This document shows positions 27,031 to 34,981 of a stretch of DNA of 64,000 bases, in pieces; the stretch's first letter is position 1; every line of letters starts with the position of its first letter. The stretch is from positions 682,001 to 746,000 of the forward strand of contig NZ_CP170094.1 in the NCBI RefSeq assembly GCF_042180575.1, read 5' to 3'. The notes under the pieces were generated by a model. That model saw only the letters and a program-made list of their open reading frames with translations, was not told the origin of the DNA and did not search any database. This DNA comes from Bernardetia sp042180575. GTDB taxonomy: Bacteria; Bacteroidota; Bacteroidia; Cytophagales; Bernardetiaceae. The position numbers and the translations under genes were made by a program.

Positions 27031-30000
27031 ATGGATAAGAAAAAAGTAAATAAACCAGAACAGGTTTTGTGGCTTGAGGAACAGCTTCATTGTAAATTTG
27101 AGAGATTTGAAACACAAGAAGAGTTATTTGATTCAGGTTCGACAAGTTATGCTATTAATGAATATAATGAAATAGTAGGATTGAAATTTAATAATTACTG
27201 CACATCAGACATTTCTTTTTTATCTAATTTTGCGAATTTACTTTATTTAGATTTTAGTTGGAATGAAGGAATAGACATTTCTTATTTATCTGAACTAACA
27301 CAATTAACGCACTTGCGTTTCATTGAGAATGGTATTTTTGATATTTCTTCTTTATCCAGCTTAAGAAGCTTAACTGATTTAAATATTTTTGGTAACTACA
27401 TTTCAGACCTTTCCTCATTATCTAACTTGATAAATCTAACTAATTTAGAGCTTAGTTGGAATCAAATATTAGATATTTCTCCTTTGTCTAACTTAATAAA
27501 CCTAGAAAGACTATCTGTAGGTGGCAATCAAATTTTAGATTTTTCCTGTTTGTCTAGTTTGACGAACTTAACTAGCTTGCATCTTAGTGATAACATATGT
27601 TCAGATTACTCTTTTTTAAAAAACCTAAAAGGTTTAATACGATTGAACCTTGATTATAATCAAATATCAGATATTTCAGCTTTATCAAAATTAAAAAAAA
27701 TAAAGTATTTGAAACTCAGTCATAATAATATATCCGATATTTCTTCTCTATCAGAATTAGAAGAACTAATTAATTTAAATCTTGATTATAATCAAATATC
27801 AGATATTTCAGCTTTATCAAAATTAAATAAACTTGCTTCTCTAAATTTATCTAAGAATAAAATATCAAATATTTCAGTTTTATCAGAACTAAAAAAAGTG
27901 CTTGATTTGAATATTAGTGATAATCAAGTTTCAGATATTTCTTTTATTACAGAGTTAGACTTAAAATATTTAAGTCTAAATTCTAATCCAATTTCAAACG
28001 CAAAAGATATTATAAAGATAATACAAAAGGAGAAATTAAAGGGGCTTGATTTATATGATAATAATATTCCTTATCTACCAAAAGAACTATTAGGAAGTCA
28101 CCCATCAGACAACTGCCTCCAAGACCTAAGAAACTACTACCAAAATCAAGATTTTGTTCCAAACAAAGAAATAAAAGTAGTCATTTTAGGTAATGGAATG
28201 GTAGGGAAAAGTACGCTTTTGAAGCGTTTTTTGAATCCTACTGGCGATTGGGAAACAGAAATACAAATAGATGTTAGTAAACGTACAGAAGGAGTTGCAA
28301 TAGAGAGAAAGGAAGATTTCAAGTTAGAAGGAAATGAAGAAATAAACTTGAACATTTGGGATTTTGGAGGACAAGAAGTTTATCATGGAACGCATCGTCT
28401 TTTTTTAGACAAAGATGCTGTTTATATTATTGTTTGGACATTGGAAACGGACGAACAAAAAGAAGAAATCCGTCAAGATTTGAATTATTGGTTAGATTAT
28501 GCACAAGATTTGGCTATTGATAGTCCTATAATTTTGGTGCATAGTCAGATTGATAAGGAAAGTGAACAAGACCAAGATAAAATAAGAGAACAAAAAATGC
28601 TTGGTTGGAATGAAAAATACAAAGACAATATTATAGAAGAATATTTACCATTTTCGGCTAAGGAAAAAATAGGAGTTGAAGAGCTAAATAAAGCCATTAG
28701 AAAAGCTATAAAGGATAAACTTTCAGATAGGGTAGAAACAAAAATTCCTGAAAAATGGTCGTTTCTTCGTGATGATTTAAGGAAATTAAGAGAAAATGAA
28801 GAAGATAAGAAAAACGAAATTTCAAAAGAAGATTATTTGAAAGAATGTGCCAACTATGAAATAGAAGAATCAGAAGCCGAAACGGTTCTTACTTTTTTAC
28901 ATCGAACAGGCTTTTTGTATTATGATACACAATTATCAAACAATATTATTCTCAATCAGACGTGGGCAATAGAAGCCATTTATGAAGCCTTAAAACCAAA
29001 AAGTATAGCCAAAAGAGCAAAAGGAAAACTAGAATACGAAGATTTAGAAAGTTTTTGGCTTGAAAAAAACTACTCAAAAACAGAAGCCAAAACCTTTATT
29101 GATTTTATGGTTAGTTCTGAAATTTGTTTTTGTAAGGAACAGCAAAATTATAGAGAATTAGAAAATCCTACTTTTATTGTTCCTCATTATTTGGAAGAGC
29201 CAAGCCGTTTTGTTACGAAGTGGGAAAAGGACAATAGTTTTTATATAATTTACAAACCTGCTTTTTTCCATAAAGGAATTGCAGAGCGTTTTTTGAGTCG
29301 TTTAGGACGTTTGAGTGGAGAAAACGAGTTATGGAAAGATGGAATCCGTATAGAAAGTCAAGCCTTTGGAGATACAGAAGCCTTAATTACTTTTGATAGA
29401 GAAAAGAAAGAAGTCAATATTTCTACTGAAAACTATGAGCTTTTGGAAGCAATACTAAAAGAACTCAATAAAATTTTAGATGAAGGTTCACAAACTAATC
29501 CTTCTGAAAAGGTAACGTTTTTTTATTCGCTTGATGGAGAGGGTTTTGTAGAAGGCAAAAAACTATTAGAGCAAATAAAGGATGGTAATTACGAAAGCAA
29601 TATCAGAACGCAAAATGATAAACTTCTAAAAGTAAAAGATTTTGCTGAAAAGTTTAGGTTAGCTCAAAAATCAAATGTAAAGCAAGACCAACACCCAAAA
29701 CAGCAAGAAGAAGATAAAAATTCACTTATTGAGGAAGCCAAAAACAAAAAAAACACTACTGTTATGAATGAAAAAAAGCCATTGAAAATATTTATTTCTT
29801 ATTGTAGTTATGACCGTAAACTACGTCAAACTATGGAAAATCGTTTGAAAGTGTATTTGCAAGGAGCAAAAAATGATTACGAAACTATTTGGTCTGATGT
29901 AGAACTTAAAGTAGGAGATGATTGGGATAAAGAAATTCAAGACGCATTGAATGAATCAACAATTGGTATTTTATTGGTAAGTCCAGATTTTTTGGCTTCT

Positions 30001-30297
30001 GAATATTGTACAGGAGAGGAATTAACAATAATGTTAGATAAACAAGAGAATGAAGATTATTTGATTGTTCCTATTTTGTTGAGAGATTGTAGTTTTGGAA
30101 ATAATGAAATATTGAAAAAGATGCAGCTTTTCAAAACTTACAAGAATGAGTATGATATCGAAGATTTGAATGAAATCAATGATTTAATGCCGTTTGAAGA
30201 TTTAGCTGATATTCCAAAACCTCAAGCTAGATTATTGAACAAATACTTTAAAAAACTAGCACAAGAGATTGATGATGCTGTGGATAGTTTGAAGTAA
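27031..30297 (+). CDS. LRR-Roco-COR-TIR protein (candidate NADase defence or signalling protein)
   Basis: A 1088-residue multidomain protein. Residues about 50-345 form some thirteen 22-residue leucine-rich repeats (unit like LxNLTxLxLSxNQISDISxLS, as in internalins). A Roc GTPase follows: P-loop GNGMVGKST near 387-395, DFGGQE near 443-448. A COR-like region spans about 560-800, then a charged linker, and a TIR domain from about residue 915 (KIFISYCSYDRK, SPDFLASEYC, with Glu996/997 placed as the NADase catalytic acid after the Cys). Bacterial TIR domains commonly degrade NAD+ in abortive defence; Roco proteins are GTP switches. The trigger and activity are inference. The gene is bracketed by two 73-bp repeats, the second only 4 bases after its stop. 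Confidence 0.88.
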   Translation: MDKKKVNKPEQVLWLEEQLHCKFERFETQEELFDSGSTSYAINEYNEIVGLKFNNYCTSDISFLSNFANLLYLDFSWNEGIDISYLSELTQLTHLRFIENGIFDISSLSSLRSLTDLNIFGNYISDLSSLSNLINLTNLELSWNQILDISPLSNLINLERLSVGGNQILDFSCLSSLTNLTSLHLSDNICSDYSFLKNLKGLIRLNLDYNQISDISALSKLKKIKYLKLSHNNISDISSLSELEELINLNLDYNQISDISALSKLNKLASLNLSKNKISNISVLSELKKVLDLNISDNQVSDISFITELDLKYLSLNSNPISNAKDIIKIIQKEKLKGLDLYDNNIPYLPKELLGSHPSDNCLQDLRNYYQNQDFVPNKEIKVVILGNGMVGKSTLLKRFLNPTGDWETEIQIDVSKRTEGVAIERKEDFKLEGNEEINLNIWDFGGQEVYHGTHRLFLDKDAVYIIVWTLETDEQKEEIRQDLNYWLDYAQDLAIDSPIILVHSQIDKESEQDQDKIREQKMLGWNEKYKDNIIEEYLPFSAKEKIGVEELNKAIRKAIKDKLSDRVETKIPEKWSFLRDDLRKLRENEEDKKNEISKEDYLKECANYEIEESEAETVLTFLHRTGFLYYDTQLSNNIILNQTWAIEAIYEALKPKSIAKRAKGKLEYEDLESFWLEKNYSKTEAKTFIDFMVSSEICFCKEQQNYRELENPTFIVPHYLEEPSRFVTKWEKDNSFYIIYKPAFFHKGIAERFLSRLGRLSGENELWKDGIRIESQAFGDTEALITFDREKKEVNISTENYELLEAILKELNKILDEGSQTNPSEKVTFFYSLDGEGFVEGKKLLEQIKDGNYESNIRTQNDKLLKVKDFAEKFRLAQKSNVKQDQHPKQQEEDKNSLIEEAKNKKNTTVMNEKKPLKIFISYCSYDRKLRQTMENRLKVYLQGAKNDYETIWSDVELKVGDDWDKEIQDALNESTIGILLVSPDFLASEYCTGEELTIMLDKQENEDYLIVPILLRDCSFGNNEILKKMQLFKTYKNEYDIEDLNEINDLMPFEDLADIPKPQARLLNKYFKKLAQEIDDAVDSLK
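27649..27695 (+). repeat. 47-nt direct repeat inside the LRR region (unit 1)
   Basis: Forty-seven bases beginning CTTGATTATAATCAAATATC are repeated exactly at 27781-27827, 132 bases (two 22-residue LRRs) further on. The identity at DNA level shows a recent internal duplication or gene conversion of an LRR pair. Confidence 0.8.
27781..27827 (+). repeat. 47-nt direct repeat inside the LRR region (unit 2)
   Basis: Exact copy of 27649-27695. Recombination between the two would delete or add 44 residues in frame and change the recognition surface without breaking the gene. Confidence 0.8.
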
Positions 30298-30301
30298 TTC
30301 C

Positions 30302-30374
30302 ACCGTAAACGAGGACTGAAGCCGTCGTTTAGGTAAATGAAACCTCGTTTACGGCTATAAGCCTAAACGACGGT
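30302..30374. repeat. 73-bp interleaved palindromic repeat, copy B
   Basis: Same four arms, order and length as 26865-26937 (30302-30314, 30320-30334, 30343-30356, 30360-30374), differing mainly in the spacers. It fills the gap between the stop codons of the Roco-TIR gene and the convergent PD-(D/E)XK gene, where it may also act as a bidirectional terminator. Confidence 0.85.
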
Positions 30375-30380
30375 CTAGTT

Positions 30381-31001
30381 TTAGTTTCCCACCATTTCCT
30401 TCTCACTCTCATTCAAAATAAACTGCAAAACGCTCATCAATTTTGTTAGATTGGTAATAAAATAACGTTCTGTATCTAGCGTAATTACATTATTTTCCAA
30501 TTTTAGAAAACGCCATTCTGTTCCTGTTGTGCTACACCCAAACAGCGTTTTGAAATGATGCCCTTCTTCTTGATTTAATAAATTGGCTGCAATAAGTTGG
30601 GCAGCACATTGAATAGTACCACTTTCAATATCTTGTTTTTTGACTTCCATAATCGCAAAAATAGGAGCAACTACAAAATCTTGAATTTTGCTAAAGGAAA
30701 GCATAAAATCACATTCTCCATTCAGTCCCGTTGTTTCATCTACATTCAAATTCATTCCCGAATAAATCGTAAAACCTTCGTTATTCATCAAACTAAGTTC
30801 CATCAAAATAGGCGAAACAATATGCTCCGAACGTGATTTTTCAGAACTAAAACCTATTTTCATAGCTTTTTCTATCGCTTCAACAATCCAAGAAGTAGGC
30901 TGAACAATAGGTAAATCTTTTGTATCAAAAAAATGTGTGGCTTTAAATTGAATACCAAATTTTTTAGAGAGTTCTCTTGCGTTGAATTGTGTGTATAGCA
31001 T
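30381..31001 (-). CDS. PD-(D/E)XK nuclease-like protein
   Basis: A 206-residue cytoplasmic protein with the core of a PD-(D/E)XK fold of the type seen at the N-terminus of type I restriction HsdR subunits: Glu59 in SRSEHIVSPIL, Asp98 in GECDFMLSF and Glu119-x-Lys121 in FAIMEVKKQD, followed by a Gln/Ala-rich helix (AAQLIAANLL). All presumed catalytic residues are present. Stand-alone relatives are common in cyanobacteria and Bacteroidota and are usually uncharacterised. It converges on the Roco-TIR gene, with only the 73-bp repeat between. Whether it cuts DNA or belongs to the same defence unit is open. Confidence 0.7.
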   Translation of the reverse strand: MLYTQFNARELSKKFGIQFKATHFFDTKDLPIVQPTSWIVEAIEKAMKIGFSSEKSRSEHIVSPILMELSLMNNEGFTIYSGMNLNVDETTGLNGECDFMLSFSKIQDFVVAPIFAIMEVKKQDIESGTIQCAAQLIAANLLNQEEGHHFKTLFGCSTTGTEWRFLKLENNVITLDTERYFITNLTKLMSVLQFILNESEKEMVGN

Positions 31002-31189
31002 AACTTTTTGGATTATACTATTTTTATAAAATCATCCTATAAAAATACGATAACTTAGTACCGTGTAACGTAAATTACTTTACATTTTGTTTTTTTCCTC
31101 AATGACGGTTCAAACGCACTAAAATATAGTCAAAGGCAAGCCTTTAACCTACAAGCACCGTTATTTTTAATATAAAAAAACATTGCAAA

Positions 31190-31891
31190 ACTTATGTTAC
31201 GCAGTACTTAGTCTTTTTTGCTAATTAACTAATGTTACGCAACAGCAGTGCTTTTAGTTTTAATGTTTATCAACTCTTGGTATGCTGCTTTTAGAGCTTT
31301 AATATAAATCTTAGCTTTTATTTGGAAGTAATTTAGTTGTGTTTGAATTTGCAATTTTTCCAACTTAATATATGCTTGAATAGCACAATACATATGATTT
31401 GTTTGTGTTTTTACTTTACGAGTTGGAGATTTTGCAATTCCTACATTTTGCTTTAAACTTTTGTGATATTCTTCTACTCCCCACCTTTTTTTGTAGATTG
31501 TAACGAAGTTTTCATAGGTCAGACTAAAATCGTTACTTACCAAAAATCTATCTCCAGTTTTTATATTTTCTTCGTTTGTGAAGATTTGTTTAACTAAAAG
31601 AACAGGAAAATTCATACCTTTTAGCCAAACTTTTACAGGAGCATTATTAGGTAATGCTAATAATTTAATATTTGTCCATTGCCAAAGAGTTTTATTATCA
31701 AAATCGAAGCCACTCAAAAAACGAGTGACATCATCATGACTAATTTCATTATCCAATAAATTGGATAAACCTGTTGCACTAGTTTGACTAGTGCTACTAA
31801 TCAAATAGTCTGTATAAAAATCAAGTAGGGTATTCATGTACGAAATTAACGCTTTTTTTTTATATATTTGTGAAAATTGCGTAACATCAGT
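31190..31891 (-). mobile_element. Internally deleted IS element (IS701/IS4-like)
   Basis: A 702-base remnant bounded by imperfect 13-bp inverted repeats: ACTTATGTTACGC (31190-31202) and GCGTAACATCAGT (31879-31891), one mismatch. It carries one minus-strand frame encoding the two ends of a transposase. I see no clear target-site duplication. The right end stops one base before the ATG at 31893 of the next gene. Confidence 0.65.
31235..31837 (-). pseudogene. Transposase with in-frame internal deletion
   Basis: The 200-residue frame joins the N-terminal part of an IS701/IS4-type DDE transposase (up to RFLSGFDFDNKTLWQW) directly to its C-terminal part (TPVKVWLKG-like segment to the end). About 150 residues, including the two catalytic Asp blocks, are missing, while the final Glu motif (KKRWGVEEYHKSLKQN) is kept. 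It cannot be catalytic. The clean join without a frameshift resembles the internal deletions that create non-autonomous elements. A full-length relative elsewhere in the genome would be needed to mobilise it. The amount missing is judged from memory of the family, not an alignment. Confidence 0.75.
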
Positions 31892-31892
31892 T

Positions 31893-32300
31893 ATGAAAAA
31901 TAAATCAATAGCTATTTTTGAATTTGAAAAACCGTTTGTTTTTGTAACTTTTACAGGAAATGACTTTAATGATAAAAATTTTGAAGAATATACACTACAA
32001 TCTCACAAAGCATTTGAATGGAATAGGTATGCTATGATATATGATATTTCGAAAGTAGAATATGTGCAATCCAAATACCGTGATTTGCAAGCAAAAGACA
32101 TACGAAAAAATAAAGAAGAAATTGAGAATAAAGCAATCGGATTGGCAGTAATAGCTCCTTCTTTTATCAAAAGAACACTCGCAAAAGCTGTTTTTCTAAT
32201 TATATCTTATCCTAGTAAAATCAAAATTTGTGAGAATAAAGAAGAAGCTCTAAAATGGATAAATGAGCTTTTAGAAGAGGAAAAAAATCACAAACAATAA
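31893..32300 (+). CDS. STAS/SpoIIAA-like small protein
   Basis: A 135-residue cytoplasmic protein. I take the ATG at 31893 (MKNKSIAIFEFEKP); the upstream extension of the frame to 31836 comes from the end of the IS remnant. The layout (a beta strand pair, then MIYDISKVEYVQSKYRDLQA, and a final helix with EEALKWINELLEE) resembles the SpoIIAA-like/STAS-SEC14 fold of small lipid- or protein-binding domains. No catalytic residues are evident. The IS inverted repeat ends one base before the start codon, so the native promoter was probably replaced or lost. The fold call is inference. Confidence 0.55.
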   Translation: MKNKSIAIFEFEKPFVFVTFTGNDFNDKNFEEYTLQSHKAFEWNRYAMIYDISKVEYVQSKYRDLQAKDIRKNKEEIENKAIGLAVIAPSFIKRTLAKAVFLIISYPSKIKICENKEEALKWINELLEEEKNHKQ

Positions 32301-32326
32301 ATTATTGGTATTCAATGCATTACATT

Positions 32327-32374
32327 CGTAATTAGCTTCGCTGCTTTTGCATGTCGTAATATTTAATTCGTAAT
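32327..32374. repeat. CTGCTTTTGCA repeat, copy 1
   Basis: A stretch containing TAATTAGCTTCGCTGCTTTT and GTCGTAAT, closely similar to 57550-57594 and partly to 46690-46728. All three copies are intergenic and run into TTCGTAATT-type sequence. Confidence 0.5.
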
Positions 32375-32390
32375 CATTCCTAAGTTATAA

Positions 32391-32419
32391 TTGATTTCAA
32401 AAAAAATGTAATATATTTG
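32391..32419 (+). promoter_or_regulatory. Promoter of the lipocalin-like lipoprotein gene
   Basis: TTG (32391-32393), 18 bases, TATATTTG (32412-32419): close to the Bacteroidota consensus, 36 bases before the start codon at 32455. Confidence 0.6.
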
Positions 32420-32454
32420 CAGTTAAATTAACTAAAACAAAATTTATATTCATT

Positions 32455-32976
32455 ATGAAATTATTAAAATTCGTATTTGTATTTGCGCTTATCTCTTTTT
32501 TATCAGCTTGTGGAAATGATGATGATGAAAACACTACTCCTTCTGGAGATGGTATTATCGGAACTTGGAAAGTTACTGAAATAGATTATACTGGAACTAC
32601 TACAGCATCACAACAAGGAGTTGAATTTGAAGCAGATTTCGAAGGAGAAGGCGTAGATATGGATTTAGAAATGCAATTCGATAATAATATGAATTACACC
32701 ACAAGTGGTGATTATAGTATTATTCTGACTACAAGTTTCTTTGGACAGTCTATTGAACAGCGTTATGATGCTGTAGGATTTGTAGGTGCTGGTACTTGGA
32801 GTCAAGATGGTGACCAAATTATTATTTCTAGTGGAGGTGAAACAAACACGCTTACTGTCTTAGAAAATAGTGGTAATACTTTAAAAGTAGAATGGAATCA
32901 CACTCAAGAGGTTGAGGAGCAAGGTACTACTCAAACACTTGATGTAAACGGAACTTATACGTTCGAAAGACAATAA
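32455..32976 (+). CDS. Lipocalin-like lipoprotein
   Basis: A 173-residue lipoprotein with lipobox LSAC (Cys19), then an acidic linker (GNDDDENTTPSGDG) of the kind that directs lipoproteins to the surface in Bacteroidota. The mature part begins with IIGTWKVTEIDYTG, the lipocalin-family opening (G-x-W), and continues as about eight beta strands with DNNMNYTTSGDY, GTWSQDGDQIII and GTYTFERQ. It probably forms a small barrel that holds a hydrophobic ligand on the cell surface; the ligand is unknown. It has its own promoter (32391-32419) and terminator (32997-33039). Confidence 0.8.
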   Translation: MKLLKFVFVFALISFLSACGNDDDENTTPSGDGIIGTWKVTEIDYTGTTTASQQGVEFEADFEGEGVDMDLEMQFDNNMNYTTSGDYSIILTTSFFGQSIEQRYDAVGFVGAGTWSQDGDQIIISSGGETNTLTVLENSGNTLKVEWNHTQEVEEQGTTQTLDVNGTYTFERQ

Positions 32977-32996
32977 GATTTTTTTGTATAAAAAGT

Positions 32997-33039
32997 AAAA
33001 AGCTATCAAATTTTAATGAAATTTGATAGCTTTTTTTGA
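32997..33039 (+). terminator. Terminator after the lipocalin-like gene
   Basis: AAAAGCTATCAAATTT pairs with AAATTTGATAGCTTTTT around a 4-6 base loop, followed by a run of T. Confidence 0.8.
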
Positions 33040-33065
33040 GTTAGTTTAGGACAAAAATTATTTCA

Positions 33066-33464
33066 ATGAGAAAATTTCTAACACGAGTCAAAAAAATAGC
33101 TTTATCTAATTATGGTAGAGATTCCATTTGGCTTGTCGAATTAAATGGACAAGTAATAGCAAAATTAAGTGAAGCTAATTTTGAAGATATGTTTTGGTTT
33201 TCTTATAAGATTACTTTTTTGAATAAAGAAAATATCATTTCCTCAGAACCTCAATCTTGGTGGAAAGATGATTTCAAATTTAAGAATGAATATCTATCTG
33301 AATATGCTGAAAATCCTTTTTCTAATGATATGCTAGTTAATGGAAGAGTAAAAATGAGAGCTTTATATGTAAAATCAAAAAACAAACTGGAAACATTTAT
33401 AGGTTCTATTATTTACTGGTATTCACAATATATTAAAGAACCAAGTGTAGTAATTAAAAAATAG
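33066..33464 (+). CDS. Unrecognised small protein before the disrupted immunity-like gene
   Basis: A 132-residue protein without signal peptide or membrane span. It is rich in Phe, Trp and charged residues (MFWFSYKI, SWWKDDFKF) and looks like a compact alpha/beta domain. The next gene starts 6 bases after its stop, so the two were made as one operon. That neighbour resembles immunity protein family 42, and this protein may be another immunity or accessory protein of a contact-dependent toxin system. No toxin gene is present nearby. I do not recognise the family. Confidence 0.6.
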   Translation: MRKFLTRVKKIALSNYGRDSIWLVELNGQVIAKLSEANFEDMFWFSYKITFLNKENIISSEPQSWWKDDFKFKNEYLSEYAENPFSNDMLVNGRVKMRALYVKSKNKLETFIGSIIYWYSQYIKEPSVVIKK

Positions 33465-33719
33465 AAATATATGAAAACAAAAATCATAGGAGAAAAGTCT
33501 AAGTTTGCTATAGAAGTAAAACTTCGTTTAACTAGTAGTAATCGTTTATACGGAAATACTAGAATATGGATAAATAATAATCCCTTAGGAGCTATTCAAG
33601 AGGAAATAATGATGGGTTCTTTTATTAATTGTTTAAGAATTATGAAAGAGAATAGTTATAATCTATTAGACTTTAAAACGTAAATTTTATTATATTAGCG
33701 GTCATTTTATCCTTACTTT

Positions 33720-34656
33720 ATGATTGATTTACCTAACTTACGTAAAAAAGAAAAGCCTTTTATGGCTCTTACTAGCTTGACTATCAAAGAGTTTGATGAG
33801 TTATTAGCTACTTTTTCTCCACTTTGGGAAAAACATTATATGTATTATGACCTCAAAGGAAAGGCTAGAAATAAGCCCACCTTCCGAGAACACGCAAAAA
33901 TACAACTAAAAGGTAGTGAAATGAAACTTTTTTTTATCCTTTACTACTTGAAAAACAACCCTTTACAGGAATCTTTAGCTCTTACTTTTGATGTTTCTCA
34001 AGGAAAAGTTAATCAATGGATTAACAGCCTTCTTCCCATTTTAAAAGAAAGTTTAAGAAAAATTAATGTATTGCCTGCAAGAAATGAATCGGAATGGACA
34101 ATAAAACTTGCAGATCGTGTTGAAGAAGCAGGTAAAGCCTTAGAGTTATGGGTAGATGGAAGCGAACGTGAAATTCCTCGTCCCTCCGATTACAAAGCTC
34201 AAAAAGAAGTATATAGTGGAAAAAAAAAAGCACACTATAAAAAATACTTTAGTTACAGATAAACATCAAGAGGTAGTTTTTTTAGGAGATACAGAAACAG
34301 GAAAAGTACACGATAAACGTTTATTAGAAGAAGATGATATTACCTTTCCTGAGGGAACTATTCTTCATCAAGATACTGGTTATCAAGGTCATAGACCTAA
34401 AGGTGTCCTTATTGAGCAACCCAAAAAAAAGCCTAGAGGAAAAGAATTATCGGAGCAGGACAAGGCTGAAAATAGTAAAAAGTCTAGTCGTAGAGTACGT
34501 GCAGAACACAGCATAGCAGGAGTAAAAAGACTTAGAATTGTCTTAGATGAAATCCGATTGTGGGGAGAAGAGGTAAGAGACCAAGTCATGGAAATTGCGT
34601 GTGGTATTCATAATTTAAGGGTAAAGACAAGAATAACCTATCAAAAATTATCGTAA
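33720..34656 (+). CDS. IS5-family transposase, two frames joined by slippage at A10
   Basis: Frame one (33720-34262, 180 residues) holds the helix-turn-helix region (ESLALTFDVSQGKVNQWINSLLP) and the first catalytic Asp (LWVDGSERE). Frame two runs on from the A-tract to 34656 and holds the rest of the DDE_4 catalytic domain (DTGYQGH with the second Asp, and RRVRAEHSIAGVKR with the Glu). The frames meet at ten A residues (34220-34229): in frame one YSGKKKAHYKK, in frame two KKKHTIKNTLV, the family sequence. A shift by one base there would give one transposase of about 312 residues. Frameshifting of this kind is known in IS5/IS427 elements, so both products are probably functional rather than decayed. 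Confidence 0.8.
34220..34229 (+). other. A10 slippage site in the transposase gene
   Basis: Ten consecutive A at the join of the two transposase frames. Slippage of ribosome or RNA polymerase here would make the fused enzyme. Confidence 0.65.
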
Positions 34657-34981
34657 TAAAGTCTATTATTTAGTAAACATATTAGTCTGACAGAAAATTT
34701 TGATGATTTTATCATAAGAGCAAACTATAAAAAAGAAAATATAACCTTCTATTGGAAATTAATTGGAAATAATTATGAATACAATGATATAAACAGAAAA
34801 CCATACTTTTATCAAAAGACTATAAGTTCTATATATTTTAGAGGAATAATAATAGAATTAAACAAGAGTGTAGAAAAAGAATTTTCAAAATATTGGAAGT
34901 AAAATAAAAATGCAAGAATTAATCGTGCTCAAATTTTTTGCAAGAATCTAAAAAATAGAGTAACTTCGATACTAATTGTAT

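Larger units (their letters stand above)
33669..34663 (+). mobile_element. Complete IS5-family element, 995 bp, inserted at TA
   Basis: Terminal inverted repeats begin GACTTTAAAACGTAAATTTT on the left and, read inward from the right end, GACTTTATTACGATAATTTT. The element is flanked by TA at 33667-33668 and 34664-34665, the expected target duplication for IS427-type members. It carries two overlapping transposase frames in the plus direction. Since ends, target duplication and host frame are all undamaged, the insertion looks recent and the element may still be active. Confidence 0.85.
33471..34902 (+). pseudogene. Imm42-like immunity gene interrupted by an IS
   Basis: The 5' part (33471-33668) encodes 66 residues including KSKFAIEVKLRL and RIWINNNPLGAIQEE, which resemble immunity protein family 42. 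After the inserted element and a duplicated TA, the frame resumes at 34666 and runs in phase to the stop at 34900-34902 (SLTENFDDFIIRANYKK... ending SKYWK). Removing the IS and one TA joins the halves to exactly 144 residues, so the gene was intact before insertion and has gained no further damage. Such proteins protect cells against a polymorphic toxin made by siblings; the toxin is not in the window. The family name is inference from a few motifs. Confidence 0.75.

Noticed and set aside
27200..28020. Regular 66-base periodicity taken as a possible CRISPR or satellite array
   Set aside because: The period is the 22-residue leucine-rich repeat of an open reading frame; units vary and there are no spacers.
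31836..31892. Upstream ATG for the STAS-like gene
   Set aside because: The added 19 residues are encoded by the terminal repeat of the IS remnant.
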